Source: Anaerolineae bacterium (GTDB lineage Bacteria; Chloroflexota; Anaerolineae; B4-G1; SLSP01). Taken from it: a DNA stretch of 13,243 nucleotides. The stretch lies in contig JAIOSN010000207.1 in assembly GCA_021107605.1 (NCBI GenBank), forward strand, positions 1-13,243, read 5' to 3'. The notes under the pieces are model-generated. The model was not told where the DNA came from. It did no database searches and saw nothing but the letters and a program-made list of their open reading frames with translations. Positions 1-6,659 of this stretch are shown here, piece by piece. The position numbers and the translations under genes are program-made. Position 1 is the stretch's first letter. Every line of letters begins with the position of its first letter.

Positions 1-1066
1 CCTCCGGGCGGCCCGGCCACGGCTCCATGTAGAAAGCCTTCGCCCCCGTCGGATAACCATAAACGAAAACCGGCTTCTCGAAGAGCTTGGTCAGTTCCGT
101 CTCGTGAGGTGAGCCAAAATCCTCTCCCCACTTGATCTGCAACTGCTCCTTGAGCTCCAGATCAGTGGTCGCATCCCGGATCTCGGCGAGTTTCTCCAGC
201 GCCTCATCGTAGGAGATGCGGGGAAACGGCGGCGTGATCTTCTCCAGATGACTTATATCGCGGCCTAGAGCAGCTAACTCCGCAGCGCGCTCACTTAACA
301 CCCGTTGCACGATGTGGGAGACAAACTGCTCCTCGATTTCCATCAGCTCATCTAGCTCACAGAACGCCATCTCCGGTTCCACCATCCAGAACTCGGTGAG
401 ATGCCGGCGGGTCTTGGACTTCTCCGCGCGGAAAGTGGGGCCAAAGCAGTAAACTCGCCCCAGCGAGAAGATGTTGGCCTCGTTATAAAGTTGCCCGGTC
501 TGCGCGAGATAGATAGCATCACCGAAATAATCCACCTCAAAGAGCGTGGACGTCCCTTCTCCGGCCGCCGGCGTGAGAATCGGCGTATCCATATTGATGA
601 AGCCGTGTTGATCCAACCACTCGCGGATGGCGCTGATGATGGTCGCGCGGATGCGCAAAATCGCCCATTGGCTGGGAGTCCGAATCCAGAGATGACGATT
701 CTCCATCAAGAAGTCGGTGCCATGTTCCTTGAGCGTGATGGGGTAATTTTCATCGCTTGCCTGTACTACCTCGAAGCCGGTGACGCCTAGCTCGTAGCCG
801 CCGGGCACGCCGGGGGCGCGGTCATCAGCCCGCACCTTCCCCGTGATCCGCACCGAGGATTCCTGCGGAATATGCGCCATAGTCTCAAAAACCTCAGCTG
901 CCAGATCACTTTTGAAAGCTACACATTGTGCAAACCCAGACCCATCCCGCACTAAGAGAAAGACCAACTTGCCCTTGTGTGTGCGATTGTGAACCCAACC
1001 CTGAATAGTGATTTCCGCTCCTACAAACTGCGCAATCTCTTCAACTCTAATAATAGAGGCTGACAT
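1..1066 (-). CDS. asnS: Asparagine--tRNA ligase, 3' end missing
   Basis: Class II aminoacyl-tRNA synthetase that charges tRNA-Asn with asparagine in the cytoplasm. I read 355 codons from the ATG at 1066-1064; the frame is still open at the window edge, so about the last 80-100 residues of a typical 430-460 residue enzyme are missing. The N-terminal ~100 residues look like the OB-fold anticodon-binding domain (IQGWVHNRTHKGKLVFLLVRDG). The catalytic core follows, with a motif 1 region (MDTPILTPAAGEGTSTLFEV) and motif 2 as FRAEKSKTRRHLTEFW from residue 212. The FRAExSxTxRHLxEFW form is typical of AsnRS rather than AspRS or LysRS. A good Shine-Dalgarno (AGGAGGA on the minus strand, about 1073-1079) fixes the start. 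It lies 35 nt after dedA on the same strand, so the two are probably cotranscribed. The family call is very secure. Confidence 0.96.
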   Translation of the reverse strand, partial: MSASIIRVEEIAQFVGAEITIQGWVHNRTHKGKLVFLLVRDGSGFAQCVAFKSDLAAEVFETMAHIPQESSVRITGKVRADDRAPGVPGGYELGVTGFEVVQASDENYPITLKEHGTDFLMENRHLWIRTPSQWAILRIRATIISAIREWLDQHGFINMDTPILTPAAGEGTSTLFEVDYFGDAIYLAQTGQLYNEANIFSLGRVYCFGPTFRAEKSKTRRHLTEFWMVEPEMAFCELDELMEIEEQFVSHIVQRVLSERAAELAALGRDISHLEKITPPFPRISYDEALEKLAEIRDATTDLELKEQLQIKWGEDFGSPHETELTKLFEKPVFVYGYPTGAKAFYMEPWPGRPE

Positions 1067-1085
1067 AAAAATTCCTCCTGATAAC

Positions 1086-1113
1086 CTTCAACCTTTGACT
1101 TTCAACTTTCGAC
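1086..1113. repeat. Degenerate heptamer array in dedA-asnS junction
   Basis: Four consecutive 7-bp units on the plus strand: CTTCAAC, CTTTGAC, TTTCAAC, TTTCGAC. A related CTTCGAC lies at 1125-1131. On the minus strand these read GTYRAAR. The array spans the dedA stop codon (1102-1104) and most of the gap to asnS. Its function is unknown; it looks like expansion of a simple repeat. Confidence 0.75.
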
Positions 1114-1770
1114 TTCTGCTAGACCTTCGACTTTTTCACTTCGCTGGCGCAAACGGCTCACCACAAAGAAGATCACGGCCCCTACCACTAATACGAGCAC
1201 TACTTTTTCGTAACGGCCTATCCAGTGCATAACCAGCGGCCAATTCTTACCTAGTAAGTAACCGGCCAGAGCCAGCAGAAAACTCCATAAAGCCGTACCC
1301 ACGGCCGTGTAGAGATTGAAGCGTCCCAAATTCATGCCTGCGATACCGGCTGGAATGGAAACTAGGCTCCGCACAATCGGCACCATGCGACCAAAGAAGA
1401 TCACATGCTCGCCGTAACGTGCGAACCAATCCAGCGCAGTATCAAAATCCGCCTCCGTCAGCAACATCCATTTCCCATAACGGCGCACTAACTCACGTAC
1501 CCGTTGCTCGCCAAACCAGTACCCCAGCCCGTAGAAAACCAGCGCGCCGCTGACTGAACCAATCGCTCCTACCAGCGTCACCCCCCACAACGTGAAGTTC
1601 CCTTCCTTCTCAAAAGCCAGCCAGCCGGCCATCGGCAGCACCGCCTCGGAAGGAATAGGCGGGAAGACGTTCTCCAAAAACATCACTATTCCCAAACCCG
1701 GATATCCCATCGTCTGAATGATACCCTGCACCCACATCGCCACACTATCCAATAAATGACTTAAACCCAT
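1102..1770 (-). CDS. DedA family (SNARE-associated/VTT domain) membrane protein
   Basis: A 222-residue integral membrane protein of the DedA family, relatives of which act in undecaprenyl-phosphate or phospholipid translocation and membrane homeostasis. The diagnostic N-terminal motif is present as FLENVFPPIPSE (residues 31-42), and the second motif as FFGRMVPIVRSLVSIPAG (125-142), with the conserved F/G-R, P131, R134 and A-G. Hydrophobic stretches lie near 22-50, 62-84, 122-145, 150-172 and 186-206. The charged tail after ~207 ends in a sequence encoded by a simple repeat. The start ATG at 1770 has a modest Shine-Dalgarno (GAGGT) and an extended -10 promoter about 36 nt upstream. It is followed at once by asnS. 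The family is secure; the substrate cannot be told from sequence. Confidence 0.93.
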   Translation of the reverse strand: MGLSHLLDSVAMWVQGIIQTMGYPGLGIVMFLENVFPPIPSEAVLPMAGWLAFEKEGNFTLWGVTLVGAIGSVSGALVFYGLGYWFGEQRVRELVRRYGKWMLLTEADFDTALDWFARYGEHVIFFGRMVPIVRSLVSIPAGIAGMNLGRFNLYTAVGTALWSFLLALAGYLLGKNWPLVMHWIGRYEKVVLVLVVGAVIFFVVSRLRQRSEKVEGLAEVES

Positions 1771-1805
1771 AACTTTTTACCTCACTTATCTCTAGATGAG
1801 CAGAA

Positions 1806-1814
1806 ATTATACCA
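1806..1814 (-). promoter_or_regulatory. Extended -10 promoter for dedA-asnS
   Basis: On the minus strand the sequence reads TGGTATAAT: a perfect TATAAT (1811-1806) preceded by the TGn extension (1814-1812). No good -35 hexamer is seen at 16-18 nt, which fits an extended -10 promoter. It sits about 36 nt before the dedA start. Confidence 0.6.
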
Positions 1815-1841
1815 CATTGCGGAGTCATTGGCTGTTCGCCA

Positions 1842-1930
1842 TTAGTCAGTAGTCTCGGTAGACAGGAGGCGATAGCCGCTACGGGCTCTCTGACTAACCG
1901 GCCACTTGACCAACAAACTACTTGACTAAC
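1842..1930. repeat. Intergenic repeat with phased TGACYAAC units and inverted arm
   Basis: TGACTAAC, TGACCAAC and TGACTAAC occur at 1891-1898, 1907-1914 and 1923-1930, exactly 16 bp apart, like every second unit of an 8-bp array. An inverted copy, TTAGTCAG at 1842-1849, is perfectly complementary to CTGACTAA at 1890-1897, so a hairpin with a 40-nt apical region is possible. The rest of the dedA-dnaX spacer (1771-1983) shows no gene and no convincing dnaX -35/-10 pair. Confidence 0.6.
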
Positions 1931-1983
1931 CACCCTTGCCTCATTCCCTATCCGTGATAAACTAGCCCCGTTGAAGGAGGAAT

Positions 1984-3621
1984 ATGAGTCAGGCATTATA
2001 TCTCAAGTGGCGTCCGCAGACGTTTGACGACGTGATCGGACAAGAACACATTATGCGCACCCTGCGCAACGCACTGCGGCTGGACCACATCCATCACGCC
2101 TACCTCTTTGCCGGCCCGCGCGGCACCGGTAAAACCACCACCGCTCGTTTGATGGCCAAAGCCGTGAACTGTCTAGCGCCGGTAGCAGAGCGACCTTGCA
2201 ATCAGTGCGAGCTCTGTCGCGCTGTCAACGAGGCGCGCTTGATGGATCTTGTCGAAATTGACGCGGCCTCTCACACGGGCGTGGACGATATCCGCGAGCT
2301 GCTGGAGAAGGTAAACTTTCGTCCTATCCAGGCCCGTTACAAGGTCTACGTGATGGATGAGGCTCACATGCTCTCTACATCAGCCTTCAACGCGCTGCTC
2401 AAGACGTTGGAGGAACCGCCGGAGCACGTCATCTTCGTGCTGGCTACCACAGAAGTCCACAAAATCCCGGCCACTGTGCTCTCCCGTTGCCAGCGTTTTG
2501 AGTTCCGCCGTATCCCATTGGCGGATATTACCCAACGGCTGCAAAAGATCTCTCTGGCGGAGAAGATCGAGGCCGAGCCGCAAGCCCTAGACCTGATAGC
2601 CCGCGCCGCCACCGGCAGCATGCGCGATGCCACTAGCTTGCTGGATCAGATGGCATCCGGCGGCGCCGTGAGAGCCGACTACGTACGCCAAATTCTCGGT
2701 ACCGAACGCCGTGAAGTGGTGCAGACGCTCATCCAAGCTTGGCTGGATAAGCAACTCAAGGTGGGTATCTGCACCATCAACGCGGCGGTAGATGACGGGG
2801 CTGATCCTCGCCAGCTGGCTAAACAGATCACCGATTTCTTACGCGGCTTGCTCCTTATGCGCTTGGGCGCGGGGGAAACCTGGCGCGAACCATCCACCGA
2901 GGAGCGACCACGCTACCAGAAGCTGGCTGAACAAGCCACATCAGCACAGCTGGTACAGGCGGTGCAGCTATTCAGTGGTGTGGCCGCAGAGCGGCGGAGT
3001 GGTTGGCAACCGCAACTCTCGCTGGAACTGGCTTTTATCGCGGCCACGCGCCCGCCAGAATCGGCCCCGGTCGCTCCAGAGATGAGAGCGCGCGCTCAGG
3101 AGCAAACGGCGCCTGCTCGCGAGAAAAAAGCCGGCCCCGCGAGTAAACCGGCCAAACCAACCACCCCCTCACCCCCACCGGCTGCGGTTCCCGCAGGAGA
3201 TGGCTCAATCACCGTCCAGGAAATCAGCAGCCGCTGGAAAGAAATACTCCATTACCTTAGCGCTCCACTGCGTGCCCCGCTCTGGTCAACAGAGCCGCTG
3301 GCGATAGATGCCGAGAGTGCGCTGGTATTGGGTTTCCGCCATGCTTTCCATCGCAACAAAGCCCAAGAGAGTTCCGTGCAACCATTGGAAGCGGTTTTGA
3401 ACAAGCTATTCAACCAACAAATTCAGGTACGCTGCGTGCTGAAAGATGAATGGACACCGGCCAGGACCAAGACCGCTCTACAACCGGTGGTCAAACCTGA
3501 GACTCGTGCTGCACAACCACCGGAACCACCTGCGCCGCCGGCGGCACACGGAGCAGAGGATACGCTGGTGAAACGCGCCGTAGCAGAACTAGGGGCAGTC
3601 GTCAGAGAGGTAGATGCTTAG
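1984..3621 (+). CDS. dnaX: DNA polymerase III subunit gamma/tau (clamp loader)
   Basis: ATPase of the clamp-loader complex, which opens the beta clamp and loads it at primer-template junctions; 545 residues. The AAA+ module shows Walker A GPRGTGKT (44-51), the zinc-binding cysteines C63, C72, C75 and C78, Walker B VYVMDEAH (121-128), sensor 1 around LATTEVHKIP (153-162) and the SRC arginine-finger motif (167-169). A helical lid (about 180-240, GSMRDA) and the collar domain follow. A Pro/Ala/Lys linker lies at about 355-405 and a divergent C-terminal domain at about 408-545. The start is supported by AAGGAGG at 1974-1980. A run of six A with a hairpin downstream (3124-3152) may allow frameshifting to a shorter form. 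In many bacteria ybaB and recR follow directly; here a 344-nt repeat spacer intervenes. Confidence 0.96.
   Translation: MSQALYLKWRPQTFDDVIGQEHIMRTLRNALRLDHIHHAYLFAGPRGTGKTTTARLMAKAVNCLAPVAERPCNQCELCRAVNEARLMDLVEIDAASHTGVDDIRELLEKVNFRPIQARYKVYVMDEAHMLSTSAFNALLKTLEEPPEHVIFVLATTEVHKIPATVLSRCQRFEFRRIPLADITQRLQKISLAEKIEAEPQALDLIARAATGSMRDATSLLDQMASGGAVRADYVRQILGTERREVVQTLIQAWLDKQLKVGICTINAAVDDGADPRQLAKQITDFLRGLLLMRLGAGETWREPSTEERPRYQKLAEQATSAQLVQAVQLFSGVAAERRSGWQPQLSLELAFIAATRPPESAPVAPEMRARAQEQTAPAREKKAGPASKPAKPTTPSPPPAAVPAGDGSITVQEISSRWKEILHYLSAPLRAPLWSTEPLAIDAESALVLGFRHAFHRNKAQESSVQPLEAVLNKLFNQQIQVRCVLKDEWTPARTKTALQPVVKPETRAAQPPEPPAPPAAHGAEDTLVKRAVAELGAVVREVDA
3124..3152 (+). promoter_or_regulatory. 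Possible dnaX slippage site with hairpin
   Basis: AAAAAAG at 3124-3130 encodes Lys381-Lys382 in frame (codons GAG AAA AAA GCC). It is followed immediately by a perfect 5-bp stem, GCCGG (3130-3134) with CCGGC (3148-3152), around a 13-nt loop. In the -1 frame a TAA occurs at 3144-3146, only five codons after the run. Slippage of -1, or one extra A in the mRNA, would give a 387-residue protein ending just after the collar domain. The register is not the ideal A AAA AAG of E. coli dnaX. Confidence 0.35.
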
Positions 3622-3965
3622 AGCAAACTAGCTTCCCACAAAGGCGCAAAGACGCTAAGAAAAACATAAATTCCAGTTAGCCAACTAGTGTTCTGTCAAG
3701 CGTAACATGATAAGTTGGCTGCCCAATGCCCTACTACATGCTAGTCCACGTAGGTGGACTTCGCGAGGGTAGCCGCGACTTCCCACGGCCCAGAGCTGTC
3801 TGGCAAGGGTAGTCGCCAGGCGAACTCAGCATTTGGTCAGACGTGAAATTGGACATAGGTAAAATGAGAGCAAAATGATCAGTGTTTATCCGCATTTATC
3901 TGCGTCCCAAAAGAGAATTATCCGCACAACTTTGTATAAACTATATTTTTTAAGGAGAGAAAAAA
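3622..3965. repeat. Repeat-rich dnaX-ybaB spacer (mosaic of palindromic elements)
   Basis: No gene is seen in these 344 nt. The recognisable pieces, in order, are as follows. GGCGCAAAGACGCTAAG (about 3643-3659) resembles a common bacterial intergenic repeat. A perfect 7-bp hairpin, AGTCCAC-gtag-GTGGACT, lies at 3743-3760. Two related hairpins sit 40 bp apart with the cores GCGAGGGTAGCCGC (3763-3776) and GCAAGGGTAGTCGC (3803-3816); their stems are TCGCG/CGCGA and CTGGC/GCCAG. A copy of the TTTATCTGCGTCC repeat lies at 3863-3907. The last 60 nt are AT-rich (TTTGTATAAACTATATT at 3931-3947) and may carry the ybaB promoter, with no good -35. Confidence 0.65.
3863..3907. repeat. Dispersed repeat, copy A (ends TTTATCTGCGTCC)
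   Basis: This segment aligns with 12019-12051. Both share ATGARAGCAAAA, then ATCRGYGTTTATC, and end in TTTATCTGCGTCC. Copy A carries about 10 additional bases (CGCATTTATC) that look like a local duplication. Its left arm, GGACATAGGT at 3851-3860, is a decayed match to the perfect left arm of copy B. Confidence 0.65.
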
Positions 3966-4304
3966 ATGGCTCGTAGAAGAGGACGCGGACAGATGGATAA
4001 CTTAATGCGCCAAGTACAGAAAATGCAGGAAGACGTGCAGCGCGCGCAAGAAGAAGCCGAGCAGAAAGTGTTCACCGTCTCTGTGGGCGGCGGCGCGGTT
4101 GAAGTGACCATGACCGGTGGCCTAGAGGTACAAGCTATCACCATCCAGCCCGAAGTCGTGGACCCCGAGGATGTGGAGATGCTCCAAGACTTGATATTGG
4201 CCGCGGTCAACGAGGCGATCCAGAAATCGCAAGCTACAATGGGCGACCAAGTGTCCTCAGTGACTGGGGGGATGTTGGATGGTCTAGGGATTCCGGGGCT
4301 ATAA
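3966..4304 (+). CDS. YbaB/EbfC family nucleoid-associated protein
   Basis: A small dimeric DNA-binding protein (112 residues) of the YbaB/EbfC family, commonly encoded just before recR and thought to act in nucleoid organisation or recombinational repair. Family features are the basic N-terminus (MARRRGRG), the amphipathic helix MDNLMRQVQKMQEDVQRAQEE (about 10-30), the beta segment with VGGGAVEVTMTGGLEVQAI (about 40-58), and the acidic D/E-rich helix PEDVEMLQDLILAAVNEAI (about 67-85). The Gly-rich C-terminus (TGGMLDGLGIPGL) is also typical. AAGGAGA at 3952-3958 precedes the ATG at good spacing. recR starts 6 nt downstream, so the two are almost certainly cotranscribed. Confidence 0.94.
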   Translation: MARRRGRGQMDNLMRQVQKMQEDVQRAQEEAEQKVFTVSVGGGAVEVTMTGGLEVQAITIQPEVVDPEDVEMLQDLILAAVNEAIQKSQATMGDQVSSVTGGMLDGLGIPGL

Positions 4305-4310
4305 ACGTAG

Positions 4311-4916
4311 ATGAAGAACGTAGCAGTACCTCCTGCCGTCACGCGACTGATAGAGACCTTCTCGGAGTTGCCCGGCATAGGCCCGAAAACCGCCTCGCGT
4401 TTAACCTTCTATCTCTTGCGCGGCAAATCGGAACTAGCTCTAAACCTCGCCGAGGAATTGCAAAATCTGGTCGAGAAAACGCGCTTCTGCTCCATATGTT
4501 ACAACGTGACGGAGGAGGATCCCTGCCCTATCTGCTCCGACGAGAGTCGAGACAAAAAAGTGCTCTGTGTGGTAGCGGAGCCTTTGGACCTCCTAGCACT
4601 GGAGCGCACCGAACAGTACACCGGTTCTTACCACGTACTCCACGGCGCCCTCGCTCCGCTGGAAGGTGTCTTTGCCGAAGACCTCCGCATCAAAGAGCTG
4701 GAGGCGCGTCTGCGCAAAGGGGGCGTGGAGGAAGTCATCTTGGCTACCAATCCCACCAGCGAGGGTGATTATACCGCTGCCTATCTGCTCACCCGGCTCA
4801 AACCGCTGGGAGTGTGCATCACACGTCTGGGGCGTGGCTTGCCGATGGGCGGGGATCTGGAATACGCTGATGCTGTTACCCTGACCCGCGCTCTGGAAGC
4901 GCGTCAAGAGCTCTAA
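4311..4916 (+). CDS. recR: Recombination mediator RecR
   Basis: RecR acts with RecF/RecO to load RecA on SSB-coated gaps. The 201-residue length is normal. Domains in order: the N-terminal helix-hairpin-helix (LPGIGPKTASRLTFYLL, 20-36), the four-cysteine zinc finger (C60, C63, C72, C75), the Toprim domain beginning VLCVVAEPLD with E90, its second acidic/Ser-Glu region in ATNPTSEGDYTAAYL (about 145-160), and the C-terminal LGRGLPMGGDLEYADAVTL signature. There is no clear Shine-Dalgarno in the 6-nt gap after ybaB, so translation is likely coupled. Its stop TAA overlaps the next ATG by 1 nt (TAATG at 4914-4918). Confidence 0.97.
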   Translation: MKNVAVPPAVTRLIETFSELPGIGPKTASRLTFYLLRGKSELALNLAEELQNLVEKTRFCSICYNVTEEDPCPICSDESRDKKVLCVVAEPLDLLALERTEQYTGSYHVLHGALAPLEGVFAEDLRIKELEARLRKGGVEEVILATNPTSEGDYTAAYLLTRLKPLGVCITRLGRGLPMGGDLEYADAVTLTRALEARQEL

Positions 4917-5821
4917 TGACCGCTTGGCATCCTGATATCCAACAGGGCTGGCGGATAGGGCTAGCTTTGATTGCCGTCCTGGTACTCTTCGCGACCGGTA
5001 TATCGCTACTAGCGGCGCTGAACCCGATCTCGATACTCACCTTTCTCTTGGGATTAGTCTCCCTGACCGCTCTGGTCGGGGCCGTACTGGTGGGCTATTG
5101 GCTCTGGGGCTTGCTCCACGCCTCCTACGCCATGGATCGTAACACCCTCGTTATTCGCTGGGGCGACTACGAACGGCAGATTCCGCTGGGCGCGGTGCAA
5201 GAGGTGTACTCTGGAGAGGATCTCGCGGATATACGTCTCCGTCAGACCATCCGCTGGCCCGGTCACTACTTTGGGTGTGGAGCAGCCCCGCAAACCGGCC
5301 CGATCCACTTCTACGCCACGGCCCCACTAGCTGAGCAGATTATCATCTGCACTCCAGAGCTGGCGGTGGCTATCTCTCCGGCCCGGCGAGAGGAGTTCCT
5401 CGCGGCGCTGGCAGAGCGCATGGAGATGGGTACCACGCAAGATGTCGGCTTCCAATCTCTCCATCCCGCTTTTCTGGATTGGGAGATTTGGCAAGATCGT
5501 CTGGCGACAACTTTCCTGGGCAGCAGCCTCCTGCTCTTGATTTTGCTTGCTGGCTTGCTCAGCTGGCGTTATCCTACCTTGCCGAGCGAAACCATCTTCA
5601 AGTTGAGCGCTACCGGGCAACCGTTGCTGGTCGCTCCCCCCTCGCGTCTGGCCTATTTAGGATTACTGGGCATAATCTTCACCCTCTTGAATGGAGGATT
5701 GGGAATCCTCTTCTACCGGCGCCGGCCCATGGTCTCCTACTTCTTCTGGGCGAGCTTATTGCTACTTCAGGCTAGTCTCTGGGTAGCTGTGTTGACCGTT
5801 TTATTCAACAACACCGGTTAG
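4916..5821 (+). CDS. Membrane-anchored bacterial PH-domain protein
   Basis: A 301-residue membrane protein of unknown role. Two N-terminal hydrophobic helices (about 13-34 and 38-66) precede a soluble domain (about 70-168). That domain has the pattern of the bacterial pleckstrin-homology family: YAMDRNTLVIRWGDYERQIPL, then WPGHYFGCG, then IHFYATAPLAEQIIICTPE...AISPARREEFLAAL. Three more hydrophobic helices follow (about 197-216, 245-266, 273-296), with RRR at 268-270 as a positive-inside signal. PH-like domains of this type are generally envelope modules; no catalytic motif is seen. The start overlaps the recR stop by 1 nt, so it depends on recR translation. The assignment to the bacterial PH class rests on pattern recognition. 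Confidence 0.75.
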   Translation: MTAWHPDIQQGWRIGLALIAVLVLFATGISLLAALNPISILTFLLGLVSLTALVGAVLVGYWLWGLLHASYAMDRNTLVIRWGDYERQIPLGAVQEVYSGEDLADIRLRQTIRWPGHYFGCGAAPQTGPIHFYATAPLAEQIIICTPELAVAISPARREEFLAALAERMEMGTTQDVGFQSLHPAFLDWEIWQDRLATTFLGSSLLLLILLAGLLSWRYPTLPSETIFKLSATGQPLLVAPPSRLAYLGLLGIIFTLLNGGLGILFYRRRPMVSYFFWASLLLLQASLWVAVLTVLFNNTG

Positions 5822-5840
5822 TTGCCGGCAAGGAACGCCA

Positions 5841-6659
5841 ATGATCCGGTTAGTGGCCCTTGATTTGGACGGTACGTTGATAGGGGAAGATCGCCAGATC
5901 AGCCCCCGCGTGCGCCGTGCCATTGCCGCCGTGCAAAAACGGGGCGTCATCGTCACACTGGCGACCGGGCGGATGTTTGCGGCAACGTTGCCCTTTGCGC
6001 GCGAATTGGAGATCACCGCCCCCTTGCTCTCCTACCAGGGCGGCTGGATTCAATATCCGGCTGACGACCATCCTCTCTATCGCGTGCCACTGCATGCCGA
6101 GATAGCACGCACGGCTCTCGAGATGGCTCGCCGCGAGCATTGGCACGCGGTTCTCTATGCTGATGGTCAGATTTTTCTGCAGGAGTTTGCCCGCGCGCCT
6201 GAATTCTACACGGCCCTGCTGGGCACGGGCTATCAACTGGTTGCCAGCTGGGAAGAGGTGCTCGCCACCCAGCAGCCCGATAAAGTGCTCTTGGTAGCCG
6301 CTCCGGCGGCGATACCGGTGATAGAAGAGCAATTGCGGGCGCAGTTAGCTGGAGAGGCGCTAGTTTTCCGCTCGCATGCCCAGTTTGTTGAGGTGGTGCC
6401 CAGAGGCGTTGATAAAGGTTCCGGTTTGGCGTGGCTAACTCAATATCTGCAAATTTCGCCTCAAGCTGTGATGGCAGTAGGCGACCAGGGGAATGATACG
6501 CCCATGCTCAAATGGGCCCGGATAGGAGTCGCCATGGGAAACGCGATCCCAGAGGTCAAAGCGGCCGCAGATTGGATAGCTCCTCCGTTGGAAGAGGATG
6601 GAGCCGCCGCTGCACTGGAGCATTTTATCCTATCCAGAGAAAAATCGCCCTGGCGATGA
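5841..6659 (+). CDS. Cof-type HAD-IIB family hydrolase
   Basis: A HAD-superfamily phosphatase with a C2B cap, 272 residues, the usual size for Cof-like sugar-phosphate or nucleotide phosphatases. All four HAD motifs are seen: motif I DLDGT with D8 (nucleophile) and D10, motif II T42 in LATGR, motif III K192 in PRGVDKGSGL, and motif IV GDQGND with D215 and D219. The cap domain lies between about 85 and 185. The start ATG at 5841 has a modest Shine-Dalgarno (AAGGA, 5830-5834) and lies 19 nt after the previous gene, the largest gap in this operon. Its stop overlaps the next start by 4 nt (ATGA). The substrate is not predictable; most family members are promiscuous. Confidence 0.92.
   Translation: MIRLVALDLDGTLIGEDRQISPRVRRAIAAVQKRGVIVTLATGRMFAATLPFARELEITAPLLSYQGGWIQYPADDHPLYRVPLHAEIARTALEMARREHWHAVLYADGQIFLQEFARAPEFYTALLGTGYQLVASWEEVLATQQPDKVLLVAAPAAIPVIEEQLRAQLAGEALVFRSHAQFVEVVPRGVDKGSGLAWLTQYLQISPQAVMAVGDQGNDTPMLKWARIGVAMGNAIPEVKAAADWIAPPLEEDGAAAALEHFILSREKSPWR

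Noticed and set aside
3851..3907. Dispersed repeat considered as an insertion sequence or MITE with a nearby transposase
   Set aside because: No transposase gene or clear target duplication is seen in the window; left as a repeat only.
6512..6655. Upstream extension of the YrdC-like gene
   Set aside because: It lies within the HAD coding sequence; homology to Sua5/YrdC begins just after the ATG at 6656.
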